This document shows, piece by piece, positions 8,153-16,846 of a stretch of DNA of 20,000 nucleotides. Under the pieces are notes generated by a model that saw only the letters and a program-made list of their open reading frames with translations, was not told the DNA's origin and did not search any database. The DNA is from Symbiodinium natans (lineage: Eukaryota; Sar; Dinophyceae; Suessiales; Symbiodiniaceae). The stretch is taken from positions 302,501 through 322,500 of the forward strand of contig CAJNDS010002323.1 in assembly GCA_905221605.1 (NCBI GenBank). Direction: 5' to 3'. The first letter of the stretch is position 1. Each line of letters starts with the position of its first letter. The translations under genes were made by a program, and so were the position numbers.

Positions 8153-8412
8153 CAAGAACCCACCCGCACCAATGCACCAACGTCCCAATCATTTGGGCCT
8201 ATGATTGGTACACGGGATGAACTAATGTACCAATGTACCAATGATTTGGCCCATGATTGGTACACAGGATGTACCACCAATGTACCAATGTACCAATGTA
8301 CCAATGTACCAATGTACCAATCATTTCGGCCCATGATTGGTACACAGGATGAACCAATGTACCAATGTACCAATGTACCAATGTACCAATCATTTCGGCC
8401 CAGGATTGGTAC
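8153..8412. repeat. Transitional units with (ATGTACCA)n octamer expansions
   Basis: The 58-bp unit changes here: ACCAACG becomes ACCAATG, GGGACA becomes GGTACA, and the ACCAATGT octamer expands to blocks at about 8276-8320 and 8350-8390, with two copies near 8225-8242. The hairpin motif (CCAATCAT...ATGATTGG or close variants) is kept after each block. Each octamer contains GTAC. The number of octamers differs between units, consistent with slippage. Confidence 0.9.
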
Positions 8413-8611
8413 ATAGGATGTTTGTACCAGTCATGGGCCCAAATCATTGGTACATTGGTACATTGGGTCATGGGTCGTCCTTTGCACCAATCATGGGCCC
8501 AAATCATTGGTACATTGGTACATTGGTACATTGGGTCCTGGGTCGTCCTTTGCACCAATCATGGGCCAAATCATTGGTACATTGGTTCATTGGTTCGTTG
8601 CTGCGTTGGCA
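8413..8611. repeat. Reverse-orientation half of the minisatellite
   Basis: From 8424 onward the array is the reverse complement of the left half. GTACCAGTCATGGGCC (8424-8439) mirrors GGCCCAGGATTGGTAC (8397-8412), with an 11-base spacer, so the centre of symmetry is near 8418. Units begin at about 8421, 8481 and 8549 (60 and 68 bases; the longer has one extra TACATTGG octamer). The last part changes back from ATTGGTAC to GTTGGCAC-type words, mirroring the ACCAACG words at the left edge. The symmetry therefore holds at the outer ends as well as the centre. GTCCTTTGCACC is specific to this half. Confidence 0.9.
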
Positions 8612-9135
8612 CTGTCAGTAAACCCTAAACCCTAGGTAGAACTTCTACCCACGTCTGTAGGTATATTGTTCTTATTGTATATCAAAAAGAGAAAGTGGAG
8701 AGGGAAGGACGGTATTCTCAAACCATAAAACTAGGAAGCATTTGATGGCAGGGGGTGATGCGAAAAAATCTATTATATGTAGGCCCCAGGGAAGCGAGAA
8801 CACTGAGCAAATACCTCTATTCGTCTAAGATTTGGGCCAAACCGTATTCGTTTTAAATTTAGTTAAACAATAACGTTGGCTATCAACCCTAAACCCCTGC
8901 CAAGGTGACTCGACTTCTACACCAACTTCTTCGGTTTTTTGGGGGGAGTGTTCTGGGTACAGTAGCTATAATGGAACACCAAAGGTGTTTATAAACAGGG
9001 TCGGTGATTATAAACAGGTGTTGTGTTAAGTATAGTATACAAGTATATTCAATACTCATTATATCCTTTCTTTTGATCAACACCACATACGCCCCAGGTC
9101 GGTCCCAGGAAATAGTGGGCGGATGTGAAAATCTG
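8612..9135. other. AT-richer spacer, few telomere-like words
   Basis: Opens with CAGTAAACCCTAAACCCTAG and a small GGTAGAA-C-TTCTACC hairpin (8634-8648). TATAAACAGG occurs twice near 8990-9020. CACTGTCAGTAAACCCTAAA at 8610 is nearly the same as CACTTGTCAGTGAACCCTAA near 16996. No gene recognised. Confidence 0.5.
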
Positions 9136-9196
9136 CCCCCCCCCCCCCCCCCCTGCCATCCTCCCCCACCTCCCCCCACCTACCCCCCCCCCCCCC
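9136..9196. repeat. Poly(C) pair, 18 and 14 bases, with C-rich linker
   Basis: C18 at 9136-9153 and C14 at 9183-9196, joined by CCTCCCCCACCTCCCCCCA-like sequence. The whole 61-bp block is almost pure C on the plus strand. Glycine- or proline-rich frames over it are composition artefacts. Confidence 0.9.
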
Positions 9197-10479
9197 TCTA
9201 GCCCCCCAATAAGCACAACCACCGTCGCAGAACATGTGTTGCTGGCTAGCCATGTACATGTACAATTCGACACCCCTGAAGCCAGGAGCCCCATAAGCCC
9301 CGCCCGCGAACCCTGCATTAGCCTCGGTACCCTGGCAGAGGCGGCCCAAAAAAGGCACCCAGTGCATCAGAACTCCCAAAGAGCGCGAGGCCCCTGCACA
9401 AGACGCCACAGATCCCTTGTCTACCTCAAGAATAGGGTGTGTAGAGGTTTAGGGGTTAGGGTTGGGGTTGGGCTTTCCTGTAAGTCGTTGAACTGCACTG
9501 CTGTCAGGGCTCACTCAACATTGCATACAGGGTCCCGAAAACTAACATAGGAACTGAAAGACTTTGGGGTCTTAGGTCGGGTGACCAAGAGAGACCCGCA
9601 AAAATAAAAACTCCAAAAGCATGGCCTTAAACGCGGCCTCCTTAAGTTATTCCAATGGTGCCCTAGTCTGGAGGACCTGAGGACCTTAGTCTTGAAGATC
9701 TTTTTGTGGCGCCTCCTAGGAATTCTACACGAGTTGCTGGGAAAGTGATCGACTCCGCAAAACACATGTGCTGTGCATGCGGATTTGCAAGGGGGGTGGG
9801 GGGGAACTTGGCGCCAGTACTAAGCTTAGAAACTCCTTAAGACCTAGATCAAGCCCCACGTGTCTTGCCTTTAAACCCTGAATCCTGCCAAGTTGGCTAC
9901 CTGCCTTCTCACAGACATTCGGGCCTCTAAACAGACCAAAGAATTTGGACCCAAGTCACCGGCAGAAATATTTGCGGTTTCCGGCTTCGGGGTTGGGATT
10001 TGGTGCTTAGGGTTTTGGATTTCGCCCCTCTGCTGGTGCATACGCCACAAGGGACCGTGGGCAGTGGCAGTGGAGGCGGAGGTTCATTTAGCTGCCGCCC
10101 TCAAAGGCTTCAGTCCAATCGCATGAGTATCGGGGAAGGCCCAGTCGGAACAGTATGGGGCTGACGTAATTATCTCAAGTTACATGGTCCCTTAGTCTGG
10201 GCCCTTAAGTTGGACCCCTTACATACCCCTTATATACCCTATACAAATGAAGGGCAAATACATCAGGACCCTTTAAGACAGTTTAGGGTGGAGGGTTTTG
10301 GCTGGGCACCTTTATTTCCGGCGATTCTACGTACGCATAGGGAATATGAGGGTAGCGTGTTGGAAATGGCTCAGGGTTCTTGAACTACTTAGGCCCGCTA
10401 AGCCCTGAAACCCTTAAACCCTGAGCCCTAAACTCCAAAACCCCACCCTCAACGCCCTCTAAAACCATCGCGAAGTTAT
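9197..10479. other. Mixed sequence, weak telomere-like content
   Basis: G-strand motifs lie at about 9448-9472 and C-strand motifs near 9870 and 10390-10445. A G6-T-G7 run lies near 9791-9804. CCAGTACTAAGCTT at 9813-9826 is identical to the core of the 61-bp minisatellite unit 7.6 kb upstream. Frames of up to about 140 codons occur on both strands without recognisable domains. Nothing else supported. Confidence 0.5.
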
Positions 10480-10593
10480 GATCCTCTTAAACCCACGAAG
10501 GGAAGACAATGAAACATGATCCCCCTAAACCCAATAAGGGAACATATTGAAATCCGATCCTCTTAAACCCAATAAGGGGAAATATGAAATTTT
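10480..10593. repeat. 38-bp tandem repeat, three copies
   Basis: GATCCTCTTAAACCC, GATCCCCCTAAACCC and GATCCTCTTAAACCC start at 10480, 10518 and 10556, exactly 38 bases apart. Each is followed by a YRAYRAGGG word and a GAAAY tail. A diverged relative of the third copy lies at 16848. Confidence 0.9.
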
Positions 10594-11100
10594 CTCAGGG
10601 CCTATGCAGGAGCCAAAGCCTTCGGGAGCTTCGGCACGAGGCAAGGTGCAAACTCACTGACAAGCTGCGAGCTCCACCTCGACACCTGAAAACATTTGGG
10701 CTTGTTTTGGGGGGTTTCAAGGTGTAGAGTGTTTACTGGGCTTCGAGAGTGTATAGGGTAAAAAGATTTGGGAAAACAACCGAGTACCCTGAGCATCGGA
10801 GTGGGAAGCGCGATCTCCATCTTGCCTGGCTCAGCACCCTGATTCGCAGTGGGTCGCTGAAAAAATAGAAAGGAAGCAGTGAACAGGGCTGTGGCGGTGA
10901 CGCCGTATTTCTATGCTGAACAATCGTAGGCCGCTGGGAGTTTTTATTTTTTAAATACCGGTTACATACCCTGAAAAAAAACCGTAGGGGATTCTGTATG
11001 CCCCCAAAAAGGCCAAGAGCCCGTACTGGGGCCCCTACTCTTGAACCTGTCACCTTCGTAAGACCCCCAGCCCTATGAGCCTGCTTCTTGGGTACAGAAC
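10594..11100. other. Spacer with possible weak foldback at 10984-11038
   Basis: G-strand telomere-like words occur near 10690-10770. GTAGGGG at 10984 is inverted as CCCCTAC ending at 11038, with partial further pairing (TCTGTATG against CAGTACG in complement). This is weaker than the other foldbacks. No gene recognised. Confidence 0.4.
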
Positions 11101-11154
11101 TAAACCCTAAACCCTAAACCCCAAACCCCAAACCCCAAACCCTAAACCCCAAAC
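11101..11154 (-). repeat. Telomere-like array mixing CCCTAAA and CCCCAAA
   Basis: About eight heptamers in register: TAAACCC three times, then CAAACCC variants, one TAAACCC, and a last CCCCAAAC. The CCCCAAA variant is the complement of the TTTGGGG that fills the 4093-4155 array. Confidence 0.9.
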
Positions 11155-11244
11155 GATAGGTTTAGGGGTCCCAAGTACTGAACGGCTAAGAGCACCTCAG
11201 CCCGCACAAACTTGCGCTTCTTGCAGCTTTGGCTTAGTGCTTAG

Positions 11245-11314
11245 GTTCCCTAAATCCTATAAACCCTAAACCTTGAACCCTGAACCCTAAACCCTAAACC
11301 CTACAACCTAAACG
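11245..11314 (-). repeat. Imperfect telomere-like array
   Basis: CCTAAATCCTATAAACCCTA-type units and three clean CCCTAAA units near 11285-11304, flanked by CCTTGAA and CCTACAA variants. CCTCAGCCCGC follows at about 11317 and also occurs just before the array near 11197. Confidence 0.8.
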
Positions 11315-11402
11315 CCTCAGCCCGCCAACCTGCACATCACATCGGGGATCTCGCCGTGGTGGCGCGGCTCTCTCTGCTGTCTAGCCTTAGCCTGAGCCAC
11401 CC

Positions 11403-11490
11403 GATCCAGCAACTGGCCTCATTGCCCGAGGGTTTAGGGTTTAGGGTTTAGGGTTTCGGGCTTAGGGGATCCAGGAACTGGCCACATTGC
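11403..11490 (+). repeat. Interstitial TTTAGGG array between 23-bp direct repeats
   Basis: GATCCAGCAACTGGCCTCAT (from 11403) and GATCCAGGAACTGGCCACAT (from 11468) belong to 23-base copies that match at 21 positions. Between them lies GGG(TTTAGGG)3 at about 11430-11453, then TTTCGGGCTTAGGG. The array thus sits inside a 65-bp duplication of its own flank. Either the array arrived with a target duplication or break repair, or the locus is a two-copy repeat with one telomere-filled spacer. Confidence 0.9.
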
Positions 11491-12555
11491 GGTGAAAGGA
11501 CCAGCTGTCCCTGCATTCTCAACCTTCGCAACGCTCGAAAGCTAAGAACTGGCGGGGGGGGGGGGCTTATGGTGTGCTCATGCTGATCTGAAACTCGTTG
11601 TGCCAAAGCTCTCTTGCAAAAGGCCCATGCACGGAAACTTCCAATTGCAACTTGTGTTTGGCTTGGGTTGTCGCAGGGACGAGCTGGCCTCACAATGTCA
11701 TGCAACTTGGCTGTTCTTGGGGCTCCTCCACTGATGTCCCTTCCATCTCATATGTCTCCCGGGCTCCTTGAACGGGCAAAGTTCGGATATCTCCGAGAAC
11801 AGCCAAGGACGTGAGCTTTGAGCGCAATGGCGCTACCGTGGAGAAAGATGGGAGACGAGTGCAGCACGAAGTCGCGAAGGATTTCAGGGTTTCCGGGCGT
11901 AGGAGTTGCAGTTCGGGCTGTATCCAGAAACTTCTTCTATAAACACGCCACTAACCCAAAGACCGCAACATCACCAACTCGGTGTCTAAGCTCTACAAAC
12001 CCTGGGCTAACAGGGTTTGGGCTTCAGCGGGTCGGAGTACTCCTTTTGCTAATCCTAAATCTGGAACCCCAAGCCCTAAAACCGATACATCTATAACCCT
12101 ACAGCCCTAACCCCCAAAGCCTCGACCTGTGCTAATGGATAACTGGGCCTGCGCTGCACCTCGCTCCGATGCTTGGAATGCTTGAGAGCTGTTCAGCCTC
12201 CCACGTTGGCTCAAGGTTTAGGCAGAGCGCCGTACTGTATGTAATTTCGGGGGTTGCAGGATTTGGAAGGTTGGGTTTAGGTGCTAGGGATTAAGAGCTA
12301 GCACACTCGGACCATTGGACTGCATCGTCAACTAGCCCCAAAATGCTCAACAATGTTGACTCTTGAGTTTAGGACAGCATTTAAGCGATTCGCGTGCCTC
12401 CGAGCACATCCGAGCAACACGCGGCCCAAAGGGTACGAGACTACCTATGTCAAGCAACAGCCTAAACACAGCAAATGATCGGATTATGGCAATGGTTATG
12501 GTAGAGAAGGGATGCTCAAGCCTTCTAATCAAACCAGCAGTAAATCTGCATCGTT
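11491..12555. other. Low-telomere stretch with G12 tract
   Basis: A G12 run lies at 11554-11565. From about 11566 to 11990 telomere-like words are absent and the composition is balanced. Short frames on both strands (about 65-90 codons) show no domain I know. C-strand motifs return at 12065-12120 and G-strand motifs at 12245-12295. CAACA-A-TGTTG near 12349-12359 is a small hairpin. Confidence 0.45.
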
Positions 12556-12687
12556 GTACACGTGCATATACATACACGTATACATACTGGTCGATATATA
12601 TATATATATAGATAGTCTGTGCTTACATATGTATGTGTTTACATGGTCTATGTATATGTGTACGTATATATATATATATATATATAT
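12556..12687. repeat. TA/TG microsatellite cluster with inverted arms
   Basis: GTACACGTGCATATACATAC (from 12556) and GTATATGTGTAC (ending 12663) face each other around a TA run at about 12594-12610. A longer TA run follows at 12666-12687. The alternating purine-pyrimidine composition favours cruciform or Z-DNA. Short frames here read as Tyr-Ile-Tyr-Ile peptide and are not genes. Confidence 0.85.
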
Positions 12688-12779
12688 GAATAACTTATAT
12701 AGGGGGGTTTAGGACTTATCGTCCTAGACTCCAAGTCCTTCAGCACGGCTCCGAGGTTGATCTCTGAGAATTCCTGAAC

Positions 12780-12925
12780 CCTGAGCCCTAATAAGCCCCA
12801 ATAAGCGCTGAACCCTCACAAAACCTAACTATCCATAGACGACCCCCAATAAGACTGATAAGCTCGCAAATAAAACCCGAATAAGCCCTCATAGACCCCA
12901 ATAAGCCTCAGTCAGCCCTAAACCC
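12780..12925. repeat. Irregular CCCMATAAGC motif cluster
   Basis: CCTAATAAGC, CCCAATAAGC, CCCAATAAGA, CTGATAAGCT, CCGAATAAGC and CCCAATAAGC occur within 145 bases at uneven spacing, mixed with AACCCTGAGC words. CCCAATAAGG also occurs in the 38-bp repeat at 10.5 kb. This may be a decayed repeat derived from telomere-like words. Confidence 0.6.
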
Positions 12926-13341
12926 TGAGCTCTGAGCTATGACCCTATATCCTCAACCCGAAGAAGCTCAGCGCCCAACACCTCAAAGCAACGATACACG
13001 CTGAAGCGTAAACCATAATCGATCACTCAAGAGCTTGAGAAGACCCAGGTGGGAGGCTTACAAGCGACAGCGGATGACTGGGCTTTCAGAGCCTCGGGGT
13101 TTAGGTTTACAGGGTTTAGTGGAGCTGTTCTCTCAGGCCTTTAGGGTTTTACAACTGTTTTTCTTTTGGAGGGGGGGGGGGGGAGGGGGAGAAGCTCACG
13201 ATACATTCAACGAGTGCCAAGTGCCGGCTGCGGACGACGCGCTTTGCGCTCGGCCCGCCGACCAATCGCCCGACCGGTCTGAGCAAAGGTCGTCCAAAGG
13301 ACCCCGCCATATGACGTGTGCACCTATCATATTGAACAAAC
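12926..13341. other. Spacer with G13 tract
   Basis: G-strand telomere-like words lie at 13097-13150 and a G13 run at 13171-13183. The 13190-13320 part is GC-balanced and repeat-free. A plus-strand frame of about 147 codons from 13035 reads the poly(G) tract as glycine and ends in the microsatellite, so I reject it as a gene. Confidence 0.5.
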
Positions 13342-13436
13342 TAGATATATGTGTATATACTTATAGCAATAAGAACAATAACAATAATAATATATATATA
13401 TACACATATATATATATATATGTGTGTGTGTGTGTC
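13342..13436. repeat. AAT/TA/TG compound microsatellite
   Basis: GATATATGTGTATATAC, then AATAACAATAATAA, then two TA runs split by CACA (about 13389-13421), then (TG)7. Same style as the 7.8 and 12.6 kb clusters. Confidence 0.95.
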
Positions 13437-14213
13437 GAGCTTGAGGGGCAGATCATCGGGTTTCGGGCTTATATATAGAGGGTTGCACTGCCTCATTCCC
13501 AGTGTCCTAGTGTTACAAGGGAACCAGAACCTCACTCTATTAGCTTAATTAGGGGTCAAGGGCAACTGAACCATAAAGCCCAACTCTCTACACTTGCTAA
13601 ACCCAGTAATTTCTGAACCCGAGACCCGGCTCTTGCGTCAGACCCTGCCCCAGGAAGCACCTAGTGCGGCAACATGGGTTGCTGCCGCCTTTGGCTCTCA
13701 CCGGGTTCTTGGCGGCACTGCGTCTTTCTAGGGGTTATAGGCTTTTGGGTTTCTGGGGAGTTCCAGCTGCAGTCGAGCTTGCAGATCAAACGACAGACGC
13801 AGCCCACAAGACATAATGCACATGCGCGCGTCCACGGTTCTGACCAAAATTTCAGAACTCTCGAACGGCTTAAAACACACCAGCCGTCACTAAGACAGCT
13901 ATCCTCCAGCAGGGCGAAAGAAAGATAAAAAATGCGGAGCTTGGGTTTACGGTTCAGGCTTCAGGGTTTAGGAGAGGCTTCTCGGGAATGTTGAGCTCTA
14001 CCGTAGTGGAAGAAACAGAGGGGGTGACAACAATGAACTTCAAACAGAAAAACCCCTCAACGTGCCTCCTTGTGTTACATTCCAGCGTGGTAAACCAGCC
14101 GCCCTAAACACCACTCGGGGCCCTTGTATTCGCAGACAAAACTGAAACCCTGAACCCTAATGTCCGAGATGTGGGATCTGATGTCCATGATAGGCTGTTC
14201 ATTCTCTATTTGT
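13437..14213. other. Spacer, few features
   Basis: Telomere-like words occur only at about 13943-13975 and 14140-14160. GCGGCAAC...GTTGCTGCCGC (13667-13690) can form a hairpin with a three-base bulge. Short frames lack recognisable domains. Confidence 0.45.
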
Positions 14214-14260
14214 TTTTTTCTTTTTTTTTTTTTTTTTTTTTTTTTTGGGGGGGGGGGGGG
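14212..14260. repeat. Poly(T)-poly(G) compound tract
   Basis: T7-C-T26 followed directly by G14. It is the same order as the complement of the 1373-1419 tract. A clean T-to-G switch at two distant places is hard to explain by independent point mutation. Confidence 0.95.
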
Positions 14261-14743
14261 TTCTGTATTGAGCGCATGTCGGGTTCATTTAGGGTTTACA
14301 GTAGTACAGTACTTGGCCATTTGAAAGCCCCTTCAAATTCAGCTCATCATCCCCCTAATATGTCCACTTCGCTGGCGCCACATTTTGTTTCTTCTCGCCT
14401 CGGCCATAAGACAAAACAGTGACACAACAAGAAAAAGCAGCACTGAGGTCCTCCGAGTGAGGCAACGAGCATTCCAGTGCTGAGGCTCAGGTCATGCTCC
14501 TTCAGGTGTGGGGTCTTGGAGGCCTTCGACATGCAGTGAGCTTGAGGGATGGAAACCCCTTAGCTCTAAGCACGACTGAAACTCGCAACCGAAACCTGAC
14601 CCTCCTCCGAGGTCCATGGGCACCTGGCAGTATAGGGTTACATCCGCGGCAACCGTTACTATCGACCTACTCAGAGTAGCAAAAGCCCAGGTCAAAACCA
14701 CCGAACCAGTGAAGCCAACATCAGCCCTTTGAACCCTAAACCT

Positions 14744-14843
14744 TGGGATGTTGCCCCTTATACTAACAGTCCATAATAGGGACTAACAAAGGGATACTAT
14801 CATCCCTATTTAGGGCTGTAAGAAAAAAAGGAGTAACATCACA
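14744..14843. mobile_element. MITE-like element, 100 bp, copy A
   Basis: The left end TGGGATGTTGCCCCTTATAC and the complement of the right end, TGTGATGTTACTCCTTTTTT, are imperfect terminal inverted repeats. They continue through CTAACAGTCC or CTTACAGCCC to AATAGGGA on both sides, so each arm is about 40 bases. The left 38 bases match copy B at 16014 at most positions, including TACTARCAGTCC and AATAGGGA. The loop holds AGGGAT-ACTATC-ATCCCT, another hairpin. Flanks: CCCTAAACCT (14734-14743) and ACCTAAACCC (14844-14853) agree at 8 of 10 positions, a candidate 10-bp target-site duplication. The flank is telomere-like, so chance agreement is more likely than for copy B. No coding capacity; mobility would depend on a transposase encoded elsewhere. 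Confidence 0.75.
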
Positions 14844-14914
14844 ACCTAAACCCCAAACCCTAAACAGTAAAACCCTATGAGCCCTAAACCTCGATGCCCG
14901 AGAGCCTTGAAATA

Positions 14915-14931
14915 CCCCCCCCCCCCCCCCC
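14915..14931. repeat. Poly(C) tract, 17 bases
   Basis: Seventeen C residues, then ACACCCC. It lies about 70 bases after MITE copy A, with CCCTAAACCC words between. Confidence 0.9.
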
Positions 14932-15377
14932 ACACCCCAAACCACCTGAAACCCGTATCAGTTCTCCAAATTCTGGTCCCGGGTTTTGGGCGCCGAAGAA
15001 ATGAAACCGGGAATGTGATGTAGAGAACTGACCATACCGTCCATACCCGCACCGAAAAGGCAGCACTAAAGTCCAAGACGTCTGTTTCCCAAGCAGAAGA
15101 CAACTGAAGAACACATAGAGAGGGCGGTATCAAGCTTAAAGGCCCGGGTTTCGGGTTTAGGGCATCAAGCCCTGGATGTTCGGTGTGCAGGTAAGGCTGG
15201 TTTGACTTCCTTCGAGCTTGCCCCTGCCCTCACACCATTCCAGGTGAAACCGCCGCACTGCTGAAAGGCTCATTGAACTACCGCTTCAGGCGGCTTCGTT
15301 AGCCCGTCTTTCGGGCTCACGACTTGATCAGATCGGAACTGCAAAAGATGGGGGTGGGGGGAACTACAAGGGTTTCC

Positions 15378-15463
15378 GAACATAGGGGGAACCCTTTTTT
15401 TGAAAACATCCGAGAATGAGGGTTTTCGTATTCTGGAATATATTTGGGGGCACCCCTATTCTG
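15378..15463. mobile_element. Candidate foldback, about 86 bp, diverged
   Basis: GAACATAGGGGGAACCCTTT (from 15378) pairs imperfectly with the complement of the right side, CAGAATAGGGGTGCCCCCAA. The core ATAGGGG/CCCCTAT match is clear and the rest is partial. GGGG and ATAGGG words recall the other foldbacks, but the match is too weak to assign a family. A separate AGCCCG-TCTTT-CGGGCT hairpin lies near 15300-15316. Confidence 0.4.
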
Positions 15464-16003
15464 AGAATGCCGATATTCCAACGGCAAATACGGGTTTAGG
15501 GTTCAGAGGCTTTAGCTCACGAACCATGCCTCTCCCCACTCCCCATGCCTTTGCAGAGCTTCTGAATCTCGAGCCCTCTACTGCATGTCGGTCGGGGTGC
15601 CCGGGGGCGTACAAGCAGCGCTTTCGCTGTTAGGTGGCCGTGCCGGGGTTTCTGATTCGGCTGGCGTTCCTTGGCAGGCGTAGGGCTTCAGGGCTTACGG
15701 CTTGGGTTTTGGAAGGATCGGTTGTTGCATTGCCTTGCGCGTGTGAAAGGGTCGGCGACTGACGCAATTACCCCCACCTCCCCACACAAACACACACACA
15801 CAAACCTTCCATGGTCTGTGCGCCAACGACTGCCGAAACTCCGAAACCCCAAACCCCTCACGCCTTAAAGCCCCTAAACTGGCCCAAAACCCTGGAACTC
15901 TAAGAGCCAAGCAAGAACCAACAAAACCCTAAACCCAGAAGTCTCCGAAGATGAGCCGTTAACCGTGGAAACCCGAAATCCCGTAAACCCTGCACCTATT
16001 TGC
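15464..16003. other. Spacer with telomere-like words
   Basis: One G-strand patch lies at 15493-15505 and C-strand words at 15840-15990. A short ACACACACAC run lies near 15786-15802. Short frames only, none recognised. Confidence 0.5.
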
Positions 16004-16122
16004 ATCTAGGGCCTGGGATGTCGCCCATTCTACTAGCAGTCCTGAATAGGGATTATGGTACTCCCTATTAGAATCCCTAAGAAGGACTGTTAGTTGATGG
16101 GGGAACGCCCCAATCTAGGACC
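16004..16122. mobile_element. MITE-like element, 99 bp, copy B, with 10-bp target-site duplication
   Basis: The element proper is 16014-16112. The left end TGGGATGTCGCCCATTCTAC and the complement of the right end, TGGGGCGTTCCCCCATCAAC, are terminal inverted repeats. They continue as TAGCAGTCCT or TAACAGTCCT and ATAGGGAT or TTAGGGAT, for about 40 bases per arm. ATCTAGGGCC (16004-16013) and ATCTAGGACC (16113-16122) abut the two ends exactly and match at 9 of 10 positions, as expected of a target-site duplication. Inverted-repeat ends and flanking duplication therefore give the same boundaries independently. Small size, no coding capacity and long inverted arms fit a non-autonomous DNA transposon. 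Mutator-like families are known for duplications of about 8-11 bp, so that assignment is possible but not shown. Confidence 0.85.
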
Positions 16123-16846
16123 CGAAACCGCAGCCTGGGCGCTTGACTCGAAAGCCGAAGGAGTGTTCGAGTCGGGTCTCGAGAGCGCCGGCGAATGTAA
16201 GAGTCGGATGGAATCCTGGGTTGAGGGGGGTTTTTGAGGGTTTGCGGCCGTTTTTATGGTCGTAGGGAGCCTTGTGATTAGGGTGGTGGGCTCAGGGATC
16301 AAGGTTGAGGGTTTAGAGTTGAGACTTCTGTGTTGGAGTTTAGGATTGAGGATTTTGTGTGTAGAGTATATAAAGGGTTTTGGGGCTCAGGGTTGAGGGT
16401 CTAGGGAGGAAGTTTATGGCAGCGAGGTCGGACCAAAAAGAGGAATTCAAGCCATGCAGAAAGCTGGAAAACAACCCATTGTTTAGGGCCACAACTTCGT
16501 AGATTATAATCCTTGACTACTGGGGAGCAACCTGCACAATCGTTGGAAATTGGGGCCGTGGGCCCTCAAACCCCTAAAACCCCCTAACCTAAAACCCTAC
16601 AAAGGTAGCGCAAACACTAAAGCCCTGAACCCCAAAACTCCTGAACCTCCTGAACCCTAGACCTAAAGGCTGTGTAATCCTCTGCTCCAAGGCCCAAGAA
16701 ACCATTGAACTGCGACGGGAACTCACCGCTGAGCCATCACTCCATTCCTGAGCTTGCAGCCTACACCCTGAAACCCCAGACCCTGAGCCCTAAGCCCTAA
16801 ATCTGGGATGGCCCTCAAGACCCTCTGAAAAAATGGATTCCTAAAT
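16123..16846. other. Telomere-like matrix: G-strand block then C-strand block
   Basis: About 16200-16420 is strongly G-strand (GGGGTTTTTGAGGGTTTG, GAGGGTTTAGAGTTGAG, TTTAGGATTGAGG words). About 16560-16810 is C-strand (CCCTAAAACC, CCTGAACCC). The order, G then C, is the opposite of normal chromosome ends. A stretch without motifs lies at 16430-16555. No gene recognised. Confidence 0.55.

Noticed and set aside
8147-8635. Open frames of 80-119 codons on both strands with repeated Tyr-Gln-Cys-Thr-Asn or His-Trp-Tyr-Ile-Gly peptide
   Set aside because: They are translations of the octamer minisatellite, which lacks stops in several frames. The inverted arrangement makes both strands read alike.
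9077-9550. Proline- or glycine-rich frames of 110-141 codons
   Set aside because: They read directly through the C18 and C14 tracts. Composition explains the peptide and no domain is present.
13035-13478. 147-codon plus-strand frame
   Set aside because: It is built from a G13 tract and a TA/TG microsatellite joined by unrelated sequence. No recognisable domain.
15300-15316. AGCCCG-TCTTT-CGGGCT hairpin as a bacterial terminator
   Set aside because: No T run follows, no gene precedes it, and the window is eukaryotic in character.
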